DNA from: Rhodococcus spelaei | GTDB lineage: Bacteria > Actinomycetota > Actinomycetes > Mycobacteriales > Mycobacteriaceae | Assembly (NCBI RefSeq): GCF_006704125.1 | Contig: NZ_VIGH01000003.1 | Coordinates: 496,001 to 560,000 of the forward strand | Reading direction: 5' to 3' | Length of the DNA stretch: 64,000 bases | Shown: positions 18,255 to 25,976 of the stretch, piece by piece | Numbering within the stretch: the first letter of the stretch is position 1 | Layout: every line of letters starts with the position of its first letter | Notes under the pieces: generated by a model | What the model saw: the letters and a program-made list of their open reading frames with translations, nothing else | Told to the model about the DNA's origin: nothing | Databases searched by the model: none | Made by a program: the position numbers and the translations under genes

Positions 18255-19784
18255 GTGTCTGTCACCGCAGACCGAACCGAACCGACCTTCGATCCGACGA
18301 CCGTGCGGGCGAGCGCGCGCGACTGGGTGGGCCTGGTTGTGCTGGCCCTCGCCGTCCTCCTGATCTCCATCGACGCCACCGTGCTCGACCTGGCACTGCC
18401 GTTCGTCAGCGAGGACCTCGCGCCGAGCAGCACGCAGCTGCTGTGGATCATCGACGTGTACTCGTTCGTACTCGCCGGCCTGCTGGTGACGATGGGCACC
18501 CTCGGCGACCGCATCGGTCGACGACGGTTGTTGCTGATCGGCGCCGCCGGGTTCGGTCTCGCCTCGGTGCTCGCGGCGTTCTCCGTCAACCCCGAGATGC
18601 TGATCGCGGCGCGTGCGTTGCAGGGCGTCACGGGTGCGACGCTGATGCCGGCGACGCTCGGTCTGATCCGCACCACCTTCGTCAACCCGCGCCAGCGCAC
18701 GGCGGCGATCGGCGTCTGGGGTGCGATGGCCGGCGGCGGCGCCGCGGCCGGTCCACTGGTCGGCGGCTGGCTGCTCGAACACTTCTGGTGGGGTTCGGTG
18801 TTCCTCATCGCGATCCCGGTGATGCTGGTGCTGCTCGTCTTCGGGCCCATGGTGATCCGGGAGGCGAAGGACCCGAACCCGGGCCGCTTCGATCTGGTGA
18901 GCTCGGGCCTGTCCATGCTCGCGATGGTTCCTCTTGTGTACGCGCTCAAGGAATCGGTGGTGCACGGGCCGAGCCTGACGCTGACCGTCGTGGCATTGGT
19001 CGGCGCCGGGGCGGCGTGTGCCTTCGTCCGCCGTCAGCGCAGCCTCGAGCATCCGATGATCGACCTGAGCCTGTTCGGGAACCGGTCGTTCTCGACCGCG
19101 GTGCTGACCAACCTGCTCGGGGTGTTCGCCCTCGCCGGTGTGCTCTTCTTCGGTTCGCAGTACCTGCAGCTGGTGCTGGGCAACGCCCCGCTGCGGGCCG
19201 GGCTGTTGATGCTGCCGGGGATGGTGATGAGCATGATCACGCCGCTGCTGGCGGCCTGGCTCGTCCGGCGGTGGAGCGCGGGCACGGTGTTGAGTGCGGG
19301 GCTGGTGGCCTCGGCCATCGGTGCCGCGATGCTGATCGGGCTCCGCGCGGACGGCGGCGCCGGGTTGTTCGTACTCGGCTTCACGTTCGTCGGCGCGGGC
19401 ATCGGCATCGCCATCACCTTGACCTCCGACCTGGTGGTCAGCGCGGTCGAGCCGGAGCGAGCGGGCGCCGCGTCGGCGGTGTCCGAGACTGCATACGAGC
19501 TCGGTATCGCCCTCGGCGTCGCGATCCTCGGCAGCGTCGTGCTGGCGATCTTCCGTACAGGGCTCGACGTGTCGGCCCTGAGCGGCGAGGAGAGTCACGT
19601 CGCCCAGGACACGCTGGGTGGCGCGGTCGCGGTGGCGCAGTCGTCGTCGGAGTCGGTCGGATCCGCACTGCTGGAATCGGCTCAGCACGCCTTCGTCGGC
19701 GGCATGCATGTCGCGGCCGTCGCGACGGCGATCATCCTGGTGGCCAACGCGGTTCTCGTCCACCGGATGATGCGCACCCGCTAG
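18255..19784 (+). CDS. MFS exporter of the DHA2 (14-helix, EmrB/QacA) family
   Basis: The 509-residue protein has about 14 hydrophobic helices. The DHA2 landmarks are LISIDATVLDLALPF in helix 1, LVTMGTLGDRIGRRRLL between helices 2 and 3, and the antiporter motif C-like GAMAGGGAAAGPLVGGWLLE in helix 5. Such pumps exchange drugs or dyes for protons. GTG at 18255 is preceded by GGGGGAG; a TTG four codons earlier is less likely. It is divergent from tetR with a shared operator region. The stop overlaps the convergent treZ stop through CTAG. The substrate is unknown. Confidence 0.88.
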   Translation: MSVTADRTEPTFDPTTVRASARDWVGLVVLALAVLLISIDATVLDLALPFVSEDLAPSSTQLLWIIDVYSFVLAGLLVTMGTLGDRIGRRRLLLIGAAGFGLASVLAAFSVNPEMLIAARALQGVTGATLMPATLGLIRTTFVNPRQRTAAIGVWGAMAGGGAAAGPLVGGWLLEHFWWGSVFLIAIPVMLVLLVFGPMVIREAKDPNPGRFDLVSSGLSMLAMVPLVYALKESVVHGPSLTLTVVALVGAGAACAFVRRQRSLEHPMIDLSLFGNRSFSTAVLTNLLGVFALAGVLFFGSQYLQLVLGNAPLRAGLLMLPGMVMSMITPLLAAWLVRRWSAGTVLSAGLVASAIGAAMLIGLRADGGAGLFVLGFTFVGAGIGIAITLTSDLVVSAVEPERAGAASAVSETAYELGIALGVAILGSVVLAIFRTGLDVSALSGEESHVAQDTLGGAVAVAQSSSESVGSALLESAQHAFVGGMHVAAVATAIILVANAVLVHRMMRTR

Positions 19785-21610
19785 TTCGCCGTTCGGGCCG
19801 GATTCGCCTCCAGGACCACGAACGAGTGGCCGGGGACGACGGTCGCCGCACCGGCCTCGGCCTGGGTCGGCGGGTCCCACCACAGGAGTGGGCGCCCGCC
19901 GACCGGGACCGTCACCGGGTCGGGGCCGAGGTTGCACGCGAGTCGGATGTCGCCGCGGTGCAGCACGATCCAGCGTTCGCCCTCGTCGTAGTCCACGCCG
20001 AGGTGTTCGAGCCACGGATCGGTGAGCTCGGCCCGCTCGCCCCGCAACGCGATCAGTGCGCGGTAGAGGTCGAGCAGGCGCCGGTGATCGGGCTCGGGCA
20101 CCTCGTCCCAGTTCAGTTTGGACCGCAGGAAGGTCTGCGGGTCCTGCGGATCGGGGACCGCCTCGCTGTCCCAGCCGTGCTCGGCGAACTCGGCGCGCCT
20201 GCCCACTGCGGTCGCCCGGGCCAGTTCCGGTTCGGGATGCGAGGTGAAGAACTGGAACGGGGTGCTCGCGCCCCACTCCTCGCCCATGAACAGCATTGGC
20301 GTGTAAGGGGATCCGAGCACCAGGGCGGCCTTGACCGCGAGCTGTCCCGCGGACAGGTAGTGGCCGGGGCGCTGGCCGTCGGCCCGGTTTCCCACCTGGT
20401 CGTGGGTGCAGGTGTAGGCGAGTAGGGCGCTCGCCGGCGTGCGTCGCACGTCGAGTGGTCGGCCGTGGGTGCGCCCCCGGAAGCTGGAGTAGGTGCCCGC
20501 GTGGAAGAAGCCCTGCCGCAGGGTGCTCGCGAGGCATTGCAGCGACCCGAAATCGCCGTAGTAGCCCTGACGTTCACCCGACACGGCGGCGTGCACCGCG
20601 TGGTGGATGTCGTCGTTCCACTGCGCGTCGAGTCCGTAGCCACCCGCCGACCTCGGCGCGATCAGCGTCGGGTCGTTGAGGTCGGACTCCGCGATCAGTG
20701 TGAGCGGCCGGCGCAGGTGAGTGGAGAGCGTCTGCGTTGCCACGGCCAGGTCCTCGAGCAGGTGGGTCGCAGTGCGGTCATCGAGGGCGTGCACCGCGTC
20801 CAGGCGCAGTCCGTCGATGTGGAACTCGCCCAGCCAGCGCAACGCGTTGTCGATGATGTAGCGGCGCACCTCGCCCGAGGACGGTCCGGAGATGTTGACT
20901 CCGCGGCCCCACGGGTTGGTGGTCTCGGACAGGTACGGCCCGTAGCGGTCGAGGTAGTTCCCGGACGGTCCGAGGTGGTTGTAGACGACGTCCAGGATGA
21001 CGCCGATGCCGCGGCGGTGGCAGGCGTCGACGAGGCGTTGCAGGCCATCCGGTCCGCCGTACGGCTCGTGCACGGTGTACCAGAGAACGCCGTCATAGCC
21101 CCAGTTGTGGTCGCCGTTGAACCCGTTGACCGGCATCAGCTCGATGAACCCGACGCCGAGGTCGACGAGGTGATCGAGGTGCGCGATCGCAGCGTCGAAG
21201 GTCCCGTCGGGGGTGAAAGCGCCGACGTGCAGTTCGTAGATCACGCTGCCGGCGAGCTGACGTCCGGACCAGTTCCGGTCCGTCCACGCGTCGGGGTCGA
21301 GACCGTGCAGTTGCGAGGGGGAGTGGACACCGTCGGGCTGACGCGGCGAGCGCGGGTCGGGCAGCACGGTCGGGTCGTCGTCGAGGACGAATCCGTAGCG
21401 GCTGCCCGGGACGGCGGGCGCGTCGGTGCGCCACCAGCCGTCGTCGCCGCGGGTCATGGAATGCAGGTTCCCGTCCAGGTGAAGCTGAACCCGGTTCGGA
21501 AGCGGCGCCCAGACTTCGAACGGGCGCACCGTGGTTTCTGGGTGTGCGGTGGTCCCTGGGTGCGCGGTGGTCCCTGGGTGCGCGGTGGTCACTGCGCCAG
21601 AATCGGTCAC
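19781..21610 (-). CDS. treZ: Malto-oligosyltrehalose trehalohydrolase
   Basis: GH13 enzyme of about 609 residues that releases trehalose from maltooligosyltrehalose made by TreY. An N-terminal beta-domain (FEVWAPLPNRVQLHLDG) precedes the barrel. The barrel has the conserved VVYNHLGPSGNYL, the nucleophile region DGLRLDAVHALDD and the acid/base glutamate in LIAESDLNDP. LFMGEEWGA marks the C-terminal part. GTG at 21610 is my choice; 21628 is possible. The first about 20 residues are encoded by an 18-bp tandem repeat giving TTAHPG units, a non-conserved extension. treZ normally follows treY directly; here it lies 23.6 kb away on the same strand. Confidence 0.92.
   Translation of the reverse strand: MTDSGAVTTAHPGTTAHPGTTAHPETTVRPFEVWAPLPNRVQLHLDGNLHSMTRGDDGWWRTDAPAVPGSRYGFVLDDDPTVLPDPRSPRQPDGVHSPSQLHGLDPDAWTDRNWSGRQLAGSVIYELHVGAFTPDGTFDAAIAHLDHLVDLGVGFIELMPVNGFNGDHNWGYDGVLWYTVHEPYGGPDGLQRLVDACHRRGIGVILDVVYNHLGPSGNYLDRYGPYLSETTNPWGRGVNISGPSSGEVRRYIIDNALRWLGEFHIDGLRLDAVHALDDRTATHLLEDLAVATQTLSTHLRRPLTLIAESDLNDPTLIAPRSAGGYGLDAQWNDDIHHAVHAAVSGERQGYYGDFGSLQCLASTLRQGFFHAGTYSSFRGRTHGRPLDVRRTPASALLAYTCTHDQVGNRADGQRPGHYLSAGQLAVKAALVLGSPYTPMLFMGEEWGASTPFQFFTSHPEPELARATAVGRRAEFAEHGWDSEAVPDPQDPQTFLRSKLNWDEVPEPDHRRLLDLYRALIALRGERAELTDPWLEHLGVDYDEGERWIVLHRGDIRLACNLGPDPVTVPVGGRPLLWWDPPTQAEAGAATVVPGHSFVVLEANPARTAN
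21531..21596. repeat. 18-bp tandem repeat in the treZ 5' end
   Basis: About 3.6 head-to-tail units of GTGGTCCCTGGGTGCGCG (first unit with three changes, middle two identical). On the minus strand they encode repeated TTAHPG/E hexapeptides near the N-terminus of TreZ. Such a repeat is prone to slippage and likely varies between strains. Confidence 0.85.
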
Positions 21611-21689
21611 GGTTCCAGCATGCCGCACGGCTCGGAGAGGCGCAGCCGACCCCGGCCGGTTCGGGCGGCGGAGGTGACCGTTGTGGCTC

Positions 21690-23546
21690 TCAGAACGGCG
21701 GCGGGTCCGGGTGCGCCGGCGCGCGTTGTCGGGTCGTCGGCGGGGAGCCGCGCCGTCCCGTCACGACCGGAGCAGGGGTGGCGAGGGTGTGGTTCCCGTG
21801 ATGTGCCCCCGCCGGCAGGGTGACGGCGGTGGCTCCGGTGGACGAGGTCCAGAGCAGCGCATGCCCGGCGAGTGCGGTGACGTCCCAGAATCCGAGGGTC
21901 TTCAGCTGGTGGTGGAACTGGCACAGGCACTCGAGGTTAGTGACGATCGTCCAACCGCCGGAAAGTGGTTCGTGGGATCGGTATTCGACGATGTGATCGA
22001 GTTGGCACTGCGCGGCCGGGCGGGTGCAACCCGGGAACCGGCAGTGCTGGTCGCGGGCGCGTACCAGTGCGGCCGTGGCGGCGTCGGGTCGATAGGTCAG
22101 GGCGCCATCGGGTGGTGCGGCCAGTCCGCCGTGCCCGTCGGGATGGGCGCCAAGGGCCAACGTCGGGTCGGCCTCGATCGCGGCAAGGATCGCCTTGGCG
22201 ACGGTGCCGGCGCTTGCCGGGCGTAGTTGTACTGTCGATGTGCCTGTGCCTGTGCCTGTGGGTGTTGGTGTTGGTGTTGGTGCGGTGGTAGGTGTTTCGT
22301 CGATTGGTGCTGCCGGGTTCGGGCGTGTCGTTGTCGATGGCGGGGAACCGAGCCCGGGTAGTGATCCGAATTCGGGTACGTATCCGGCACTTCGGCGGGC
22401 CCCGCGTGCCAGATACGACCGCAGGCAGAACCGTGGCGGCAGCGGTGAGGTCACGGATGGCGGTTGCGCGGGCGGTTCATTCGGCGCCTGCGGTTCGGTC
22501 GACCTCTCTGCGCGAGCAGTCTCGGTATCGCGGAATTGGTCGTTCTCGACCGCGTCGGCCGCTCTGGCCTCGTCATCGACGACGAGGCCGAGCTGCTCGG
22601 CCAGGTCGAGGACCTCCGTCAGCATCGCCTGCCACGTCCCGTCCGCGGCCAGCTGCCGCGCCAGCTCCGGGTCCAACAGCCCATGACCGTGCAGGTACGC
22701 CGGCTTCGAGAGCAACCCGAGTAGCGTCGCGACGTCCATGGTGATTTGCGTCAGCGGTGCCCGTCGACTCGGTAGTCCCGCCCGGCCCGCGGCCGCGCAA
22801 TCGTCGCGGCCACAGGTGCATTCGAGATACGGCTCCCCGTGCACGAGGCCCATCAGCGGATCCACCAGCCGGCACTGCTTGCCGCGTTTGTCGTGTGGGC
22901 AGACCGTGGCCGCGAACTCGGCGACCAACTGCATGAACGCCTCGCCCTCCTCCGGCGATACGGACACCTCGATCGTCGACAGATTCCCACGGCTGCGCTT
23001 GACGATCCGTCGACCGTACTCGACCGCGTCGGCCCGGTGCTGTGCTGCCTCGGCCGGGGACCGCTCGGCGACCAGTCGGCCGATCTCGGCGGCCAGGGGG
23101 CCCGGCGTCAACTGCTCCGCCGCCGAGACGATCTCCGGCTCGATTGCCGCCACCGTCTCCGGCGACAGCCCCGTCGTCTCCCGCGCGATCACTCGGACCC
23201 GAGCCAGGTCGAGGAATCCCGCCTCGAACAACGTCCGAGTTTCCGGCAGCCGCAGCCGGAGGTCCATCCCCAGCGACGCGTGCGACTCGGCGACTGTCTT
23301 CGAACATCCCAGCCGCACCGACAGTTCCGCGATCGCCCCGTTACCGCAGTCGACGATCGCCCCCGATCCCAACCGCACGTCCCGCTCGATCCACGATTCC
23401 CACAAGCGGCCTGCCGCGAGCACCTTCCTCGCCGCGAACATGTTCTCCGACCGGCCTGACCAGGCCACGCCGGTCAGTGCGGCGACGTCGGCCACCAGCG
23501 ATGCGGTCTCCGCCTCTGCGTGGGATCTGATCGTCGTATCGAACAT
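21690..23546 (-). CDS. DUF222 / HNH endonuclease domain protein (13E12-repeat family)
   Basis: The 618-residue protein has an N-terminal DUF222 helical domain (residues about 10-330), a Pro/Thr/Gly-rich linker built from PTPTPT and GTGTGT repeats, and a C-terminal HNH nuclease. The nuclease carries CRFPGCTRPAAQCQLDHI, then NLECLCQFHHQLK. This is the architecture of the mycobacterial 13E12 REP family, whose function is not established. In M. tuberculosis REP13E12 copies serve as phage attachment sites. ATG at 23546 lies 7 nt after a TACAAT box that forms part of a RecA-NDp-like promoter, so the mRNA is probably leaderless. It is the first gene next to treZ at the left end of the apparent island. 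Confidence 0.85.
   Translation of the reverse strand: MFDTTIRSHAEAETASLVADVAALTGVAWSGRSENMFAARKVLAAGRLWESWIERDVRLGSGAIVDCGNGAIAELSVRLGCSKTVAESHASLGMDLRLRLPETRTLFEAGFLDLARVRVIARETTGLSPETVAAIEPEIVSAAEQLTPGPLAAEIGRLVAERSPAEAAQHRADAVEYGRRIVKRSRGNLSTIEVSVSPEEGEAFMQLVAEFAATVCPHDKRGKQCRLVDPLMGLVHGEPYLECTCGRDDCAAAGRAGLPSRRAPLTQITMDVATLLGLLSKPAYLHGHGLLDPELARQLAADGTWQAMLTEVLDLAEQLGLVVDDEARAADAVENDQFRDTETARAERSTEPQAPNEPPAQPPSVTSPLPPRFCLRSYLARGARRSAGYVPEFGSLPGLGSPPSTTTRPNPAAPIDETPTTAPTPTPTPTGTGTGTSTVQLRPASAGTVAKAILAAIEADPTLALGAHPDGHGGLAAPPDGALTYRPDAATAALVRARDQHCRFPGCTRPAAQCQLDHIVEYRSHEPLSGGWTIVTNLECLCQFHHQLKTLGFWDVTALAGHALLWTSSTGATAVTLPAGAHHGNHTLATPAPVVTGRRGSPPTTRQRAPAHPDPPPF
22240..22281. repeat. 6-bp tandem repeats in the HNH gene linker
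   Basis: Runs of TGTGCC and then GGTGTT hexamers. On the minus strand they encode alternating Pro-Thr and Gly-Thr dipeptides of the linker between the DUF222 and HNH domains. Simple-sequence slippage is expected here. Confidence 0.75.
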
Positions 23547-23553
23547 ACTTGCG

Positions 23554-23576
23554 ATTGTATGTGTGGGGTCCGACAA
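23554..23576 (-). promoter_or_regulatory. RecA-NDp (PafBC-type) DNA-damage promoter of the HNH gene
   Basis: Read on the minus strand the region gives TTGTCGGAC (23568-23576), exactly 8 bases, then TACAAT (23554-23559). This matches the mycobacterial LexA-independent damage promoter TTGTCRGTG-N8-TANNNT at 7 of 9 upstream bases, with the exact spacer and the -10. The ATG begins 7 bases after the -10, as in leaderless actinobacterial transcripts. Confidence 0.6.
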
Positions 23577-23620
23577 CTTTCCGCACTGTCCCCGATGCCC
23601 TGCTGAACTGAGCGCCGGAT

Positions 23621-24382
23621 CTATTTGTGCTCGACGGGCTCGGCGAGGACGGTCGGCTCCGTGCGGCCCCGCAGTGTGATGCTGCGTCTCGTCGTCCAGT
23701 GTCGGGACTCGACCTCGGCCGCGGCGTCGACGGCGTGCCCCGACGCGGAGGTCCGGGTCTCGCAGGTCTTCGCGACACCGGTCAGCCGCGCGGCCTCGTT
23801 CACCGGGTCGCCGATGACGGTGTACTCGTAGCGTTCTTCGGCTCCGATGTTGCCTGCGAAGACCTCGCCGAACGAGACTCCGATGCCGAAGTCGATCGAG
23901 TGCAGTGCGCCGAGGGTGTGCCGCAGGCTCCGGGCGGTCGCCAGCGCGAGGCCTGCCGGGTCGGCGACCGGCCGCGGTGCGCCGAAGATCGCCAGGGCCG
24001 CATCGCCCTCGAACTTGTTGACGAAGCCGTGGTGGCCCTCGACGGCGGTGACCACGACCCGGAAGAACTCGTTGAGTACGGTCGCCACCTCGTTCGGCGG
24101 GCGGGTCGCCGCCAGTGTCGTCGAGCCGACGAGGTCGATGAACAGCACCGCCGCCTCGACGACCTCGCCGCCGGCCAGCCCATTGCGCTCGGGTAGCGCA
24201 TCGTATTCGAGTGCCCGGCGGGCGACGTCGCGGCCGACGTGGCGGCAGAGCAGGTCGTGCAGGCGCTCGCGCTCGGCCAACCCACGCACGATCTCGGTGA
24301 ACCGTGCCGCCTCGTGAGCGGCATCGGGAGCTGAGGTGATCGAGGCGCCGGCCTTCGTGTGGGGCCGCTCGTCGCTGAACAT
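23621..24382 (-). CDS. Class III adenylate/guanylate cyclase
   Basis: Soluble 253-residue protein with one class III nucleotide cyclase domain (about residues 74-245). The metal aspartates are D83 in FIDLVGST and D127 in NKFEGDAAL. K123 precedes the second, and the TVIGDPVNEAARL segment supplies N195 and R199 for the transition state. All catalytic residues needed for homodimeric activity appear present; K123 favours ATP. The short N-terminal 70 residues (LAERERLHDLLCRHVG) look like the helical linker seen before such domains in mycobacteria. ATG at 24382 follows AGGAGC. It is divergent from the papain-like peptidase gene, and a GTAGTCCACTAC palindrome lies 88 bp upstream. Confidence 0.88.
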   Translation of the reverse strand: MFSDERPHTKAGASITSAPDAAHEAARFTEIVRGLAERERLHDLLCRHVGRDVARRALEYDALPERNGLAGGEVVEAAVLFIDLVGSTTLAATRPPNEVATVLNEFFRVVVTAVEGHHGFVNKFEGDAALAIFGAPRPVADPAGLALATARSLRHTLGALHSIDFGIGVSFGEVFAGNIGAEERYEYTVIGDPVNEAARLTGVAKTCETRTSASGHAVDAAAEVESRHWTTRRSITLRGRTEPTVLAEPVEHK

Positions 24383-24470
24383 TGCTCCTACTTCCTTCCC
24401 GTGCGGGCGACCGGCCGTCCCGGTGCGCTCACAGCTCAAATCCTGGGCCGTGGTCGCCCGGAAGTAGCCA

Positions 24471-24482
24471 GTAGTCCACTAC
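24471..24482. promoter_or_regulatory. Palindrome site A (GTAGTCCACTAC)
   Basis: First of eight sites close to GTAGTCGACTAC between 24.4 and 40.3 kb. It differs from the consensus at one central base and is followed by GCA like sites C and H. It lies between the divergent cyclase and peptidase genes, 88 bp from the cyclase start. Confidence 0.6.
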
Positions 24483-24570
24483 GCATTTCGCTCCCGGCTC
24501 ACCTCCTGTCGCTGCGTAGTGGGCCTGGAATGTGCCGCGGGTCCGGACACGACCATGTCGCGGCAATCGG

Positions 24571-24582
24571 GTAGTCGAGTAC
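24571..24582. promoter_or_regulatory. Palindrome site B (GTAGTCGAGTAC)
   Basis: One mismatch to GTAGTCGACTAC. It starts exactly 100 bp after site A and lies 97 bp before the ATG of the papain-like peptidase gene, so it probably serves that promoter. Confidence 0.55.
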
Positions 24583-24679
24583 TCGCGACGGGCACGCGCG
24601 GGCGCCATAGCGTTCGTCGTGTCGCGTGGCGGTCGTGGGGCCCGCCAGGGCCTGCCCCATGCGGAGGAGGTTGTTGGTC

Positions 24680-25456
24680 ATGACGCGGAGAATTGCTCGA
24701 TACGGATGGCTGCCGGACCTGCCCGACCAACGCGATCACGTGTACGCGGCGCCCCCGGCGATCCTCGGTGAGATGCCTGCGAAGGTCGACCTGTCCACGG
24801 ACTGCCCACCGGTGTACGACCAGGGGCAACTGGGCAGCTGCACCGGAAACGGGATCGCGGCGGCCTTGCAGTTCGACGCGATGAAGCAGAAGCTGCCCGA
24901 CCAGAGCACGCCGTCGCGGCTGTTCATCTACTACAACGAACGAGCGCTGGAAGGGACCGTGAACCAGGATGCCGGTGCGCAGATTCGTGACGGCATCAAG
25001 ACCGTCAACTCGGACGGAGCGTGTCCCGAAACCGAATGGCCGTACAACGTAGAGGCATTCGCGACCAAACCTCCGGACTCGTGCTACGCCGACGCCGCGA
25101 AGTTCCGCGCAATCGGCTACTCCCGGGTGGCTCGAACGCTGCCGCAGATGAAGGGCTGCCTCGCGGCCGGATACCCGATCGTCTTCGGCTTCACCGTGTA
25201 CGAGAGCTTCGAGTCGGGACAGGTCGCGACGACCGGTGAAGTCCCGATGCCGGGCGCGGGCGAGCAGGTCTTGGGCGGTCACTGCGTGGTGGCGGTCGGG
25301 TACGACGACTCCACGTCGCAGTTCCTGATCCGCAACTCCTGGGGTCCCGGCTGGGGCCAGAAGGGTTACGCCACCATGCCGTATGCGTATCTCCTCTCGC
25401 CCGGACTCTCCAGTGACTTCTGGACGATCCGCACCGTGTCTGCTGCCACACAGTGA
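24680..25456 (+). CDS. Papain-family (C1) cysteine peptidase, no signal peptide
   Basis: The 258-residue protein is a compact C1 peptidase. It has the bacterial N-terminal pattern RYGWLPDLPDQRDHVY, oxyanion Gln48 and nucleophile Cys54 in YDQGQLGSCTGNGIAAAL, His201 in LGGHCVVAVGYDD, and Asn219 in IRNSWGPGWGQKGY. All three catalytic residues are therefore present. There is no signal peptide and almost no propeptide, so the enzyme appears cytoplasmic and made without a classical inhibitory pro-region. ATG at 24680 follows GGAGGAGG. Its TGA overlaps by GTGA with the start of a chagasin-like inhibitor, which presumably restrains it. The target protein is unknown. Palindrome site B lies upstream. 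Confidence 0.9.
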   Translation: MTRRIARYGWLPDLPDQRDHVYAAPPAILGEMPAKVDLSTDCPPVYDQGQLGSCTGNGIAAALQFDAMKQKLPDQSTPSRLFIYYNERALEGTVNQDAGAQIRDGIKTVNSDGACPETEWPYNVEAFATKPPDSCYADAAKFRAIGYSRVARTLPQMKGCLAAGYPIVFGFTVYESFESGQVATTGEVPMPGAGEQVLGGHCVVAVGYDDSTSQFLIRNSWGPGWGQKGYATMPYAYLLSPGLSSDFWTIRTVSAATQ

Positions 25457-25728
25457 TCCGCGCGACGGTGGGTGGGGCCTTCCGTGTCGATCTGGACTCG
25501 ACGCCGGTATCCGGCTATCGATGGCGGCTTCGGGAACTGCCGGACGGCATCGAACTGGTCGACGCCGATTTCACCCCGGCGTCGAACGCCCGTCTCGGCG
25601 CCGGGGGAATCCAGCACTTCGAGCTGAGAGCCGCGGTGGCCGGCAGGTTTTCCCTCACCTTCACCCTCGAGCGGTCGTGGGAGGCGACTGCTGTCGATTC
25701 TCGAGTCGTAGACGTCGAGGTGAGTTGA
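25453..25728 (+). CDS. Chagasin-type (I42) cysteine peptidase inhibitor
   Basis: The 91-residue protein matches the chagasin/ICP fold by its three inhibitory loops in order. STPVSGYRW at residues 16-24 corresponds to the NPTTGF/Y-W loop, LGAGGIQHF at 48-56 to the GxGG loop, and ERSW at 73-76 to the RPW loop. Spacing and the intervening hydrophobic beta pattern also fit. In characterised members these loops plug the active site of papain-like enzymes. There is no signal peptide, so it should act in the same compartment as the peptidase. The GTG start overlaps the peptidase stop by four bases, ensuring coupled synthesis. The assignment is by motif and neighbour; inhibition of this peptidase is inferred. 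Confidence 0.8.
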   Translation: MIRATVGGAFRVDLDSTPVSGYRWRLRELPDGIELVDADFTPASNARLGAGGIQHFELRAAVAGRFSLTFTLERSWEATAVDSRVVDVEVS

Positions 25729-25801
25729 CGGCGGTGGCGTGGGGTCAGGCCGGGATACGGGCGAGCCGGCGCCATCGAGATTGCCCGATTTCGACGTTGA
25801 G

Positions 25802-25813
25802 GTAGTCGACTAC
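25802..25813. promoter_or_regulatory. Palindrome site C (GTAGTCGACTAC)
   Basis: Perfect 12-bp palindrome followed by GCA, 163 bp before the ATG of the secreted 200-residue protein and 73 bp after the inhibitor gene. Identical cores are at sites G and H. Confidence 0.65.
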
Positions 25814-25976
25814 GCATGACGGGTCACGTCCTGCGGCGAACGATGAATGTGTCGGAAGGTGACCGGGGACCGGTTGGGGGAGCGGTGCTCGGCACACGAT
25901 CCGCTGTATCGGTGATCCCACTCCGCTCATCCGCACGGATGCCAACGCGGTCGGATCTGTCTCGAAAGGAATTCTG

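Noticed and set aside
19988-19999. GTAGTCCACGCC as a regulon site
   Set aside because: Inside treZ coding sequence, right half absent; GTAGTC half-sites such as this are common in coding DNA here.
18218-20425. Long overlapping frames on both strands across the MFS pump
   Set aside because: The MFS frame has 14 helices and family motifs; the others are out-of-frame readings.
22234-22300. Possible CRISPR-like repeats in the HNH gene and the 18-bp repeat in treZ
   Set aside because: They are contiguous short tandem repeats inside coding frames with no spacers and no cas genes nearby.
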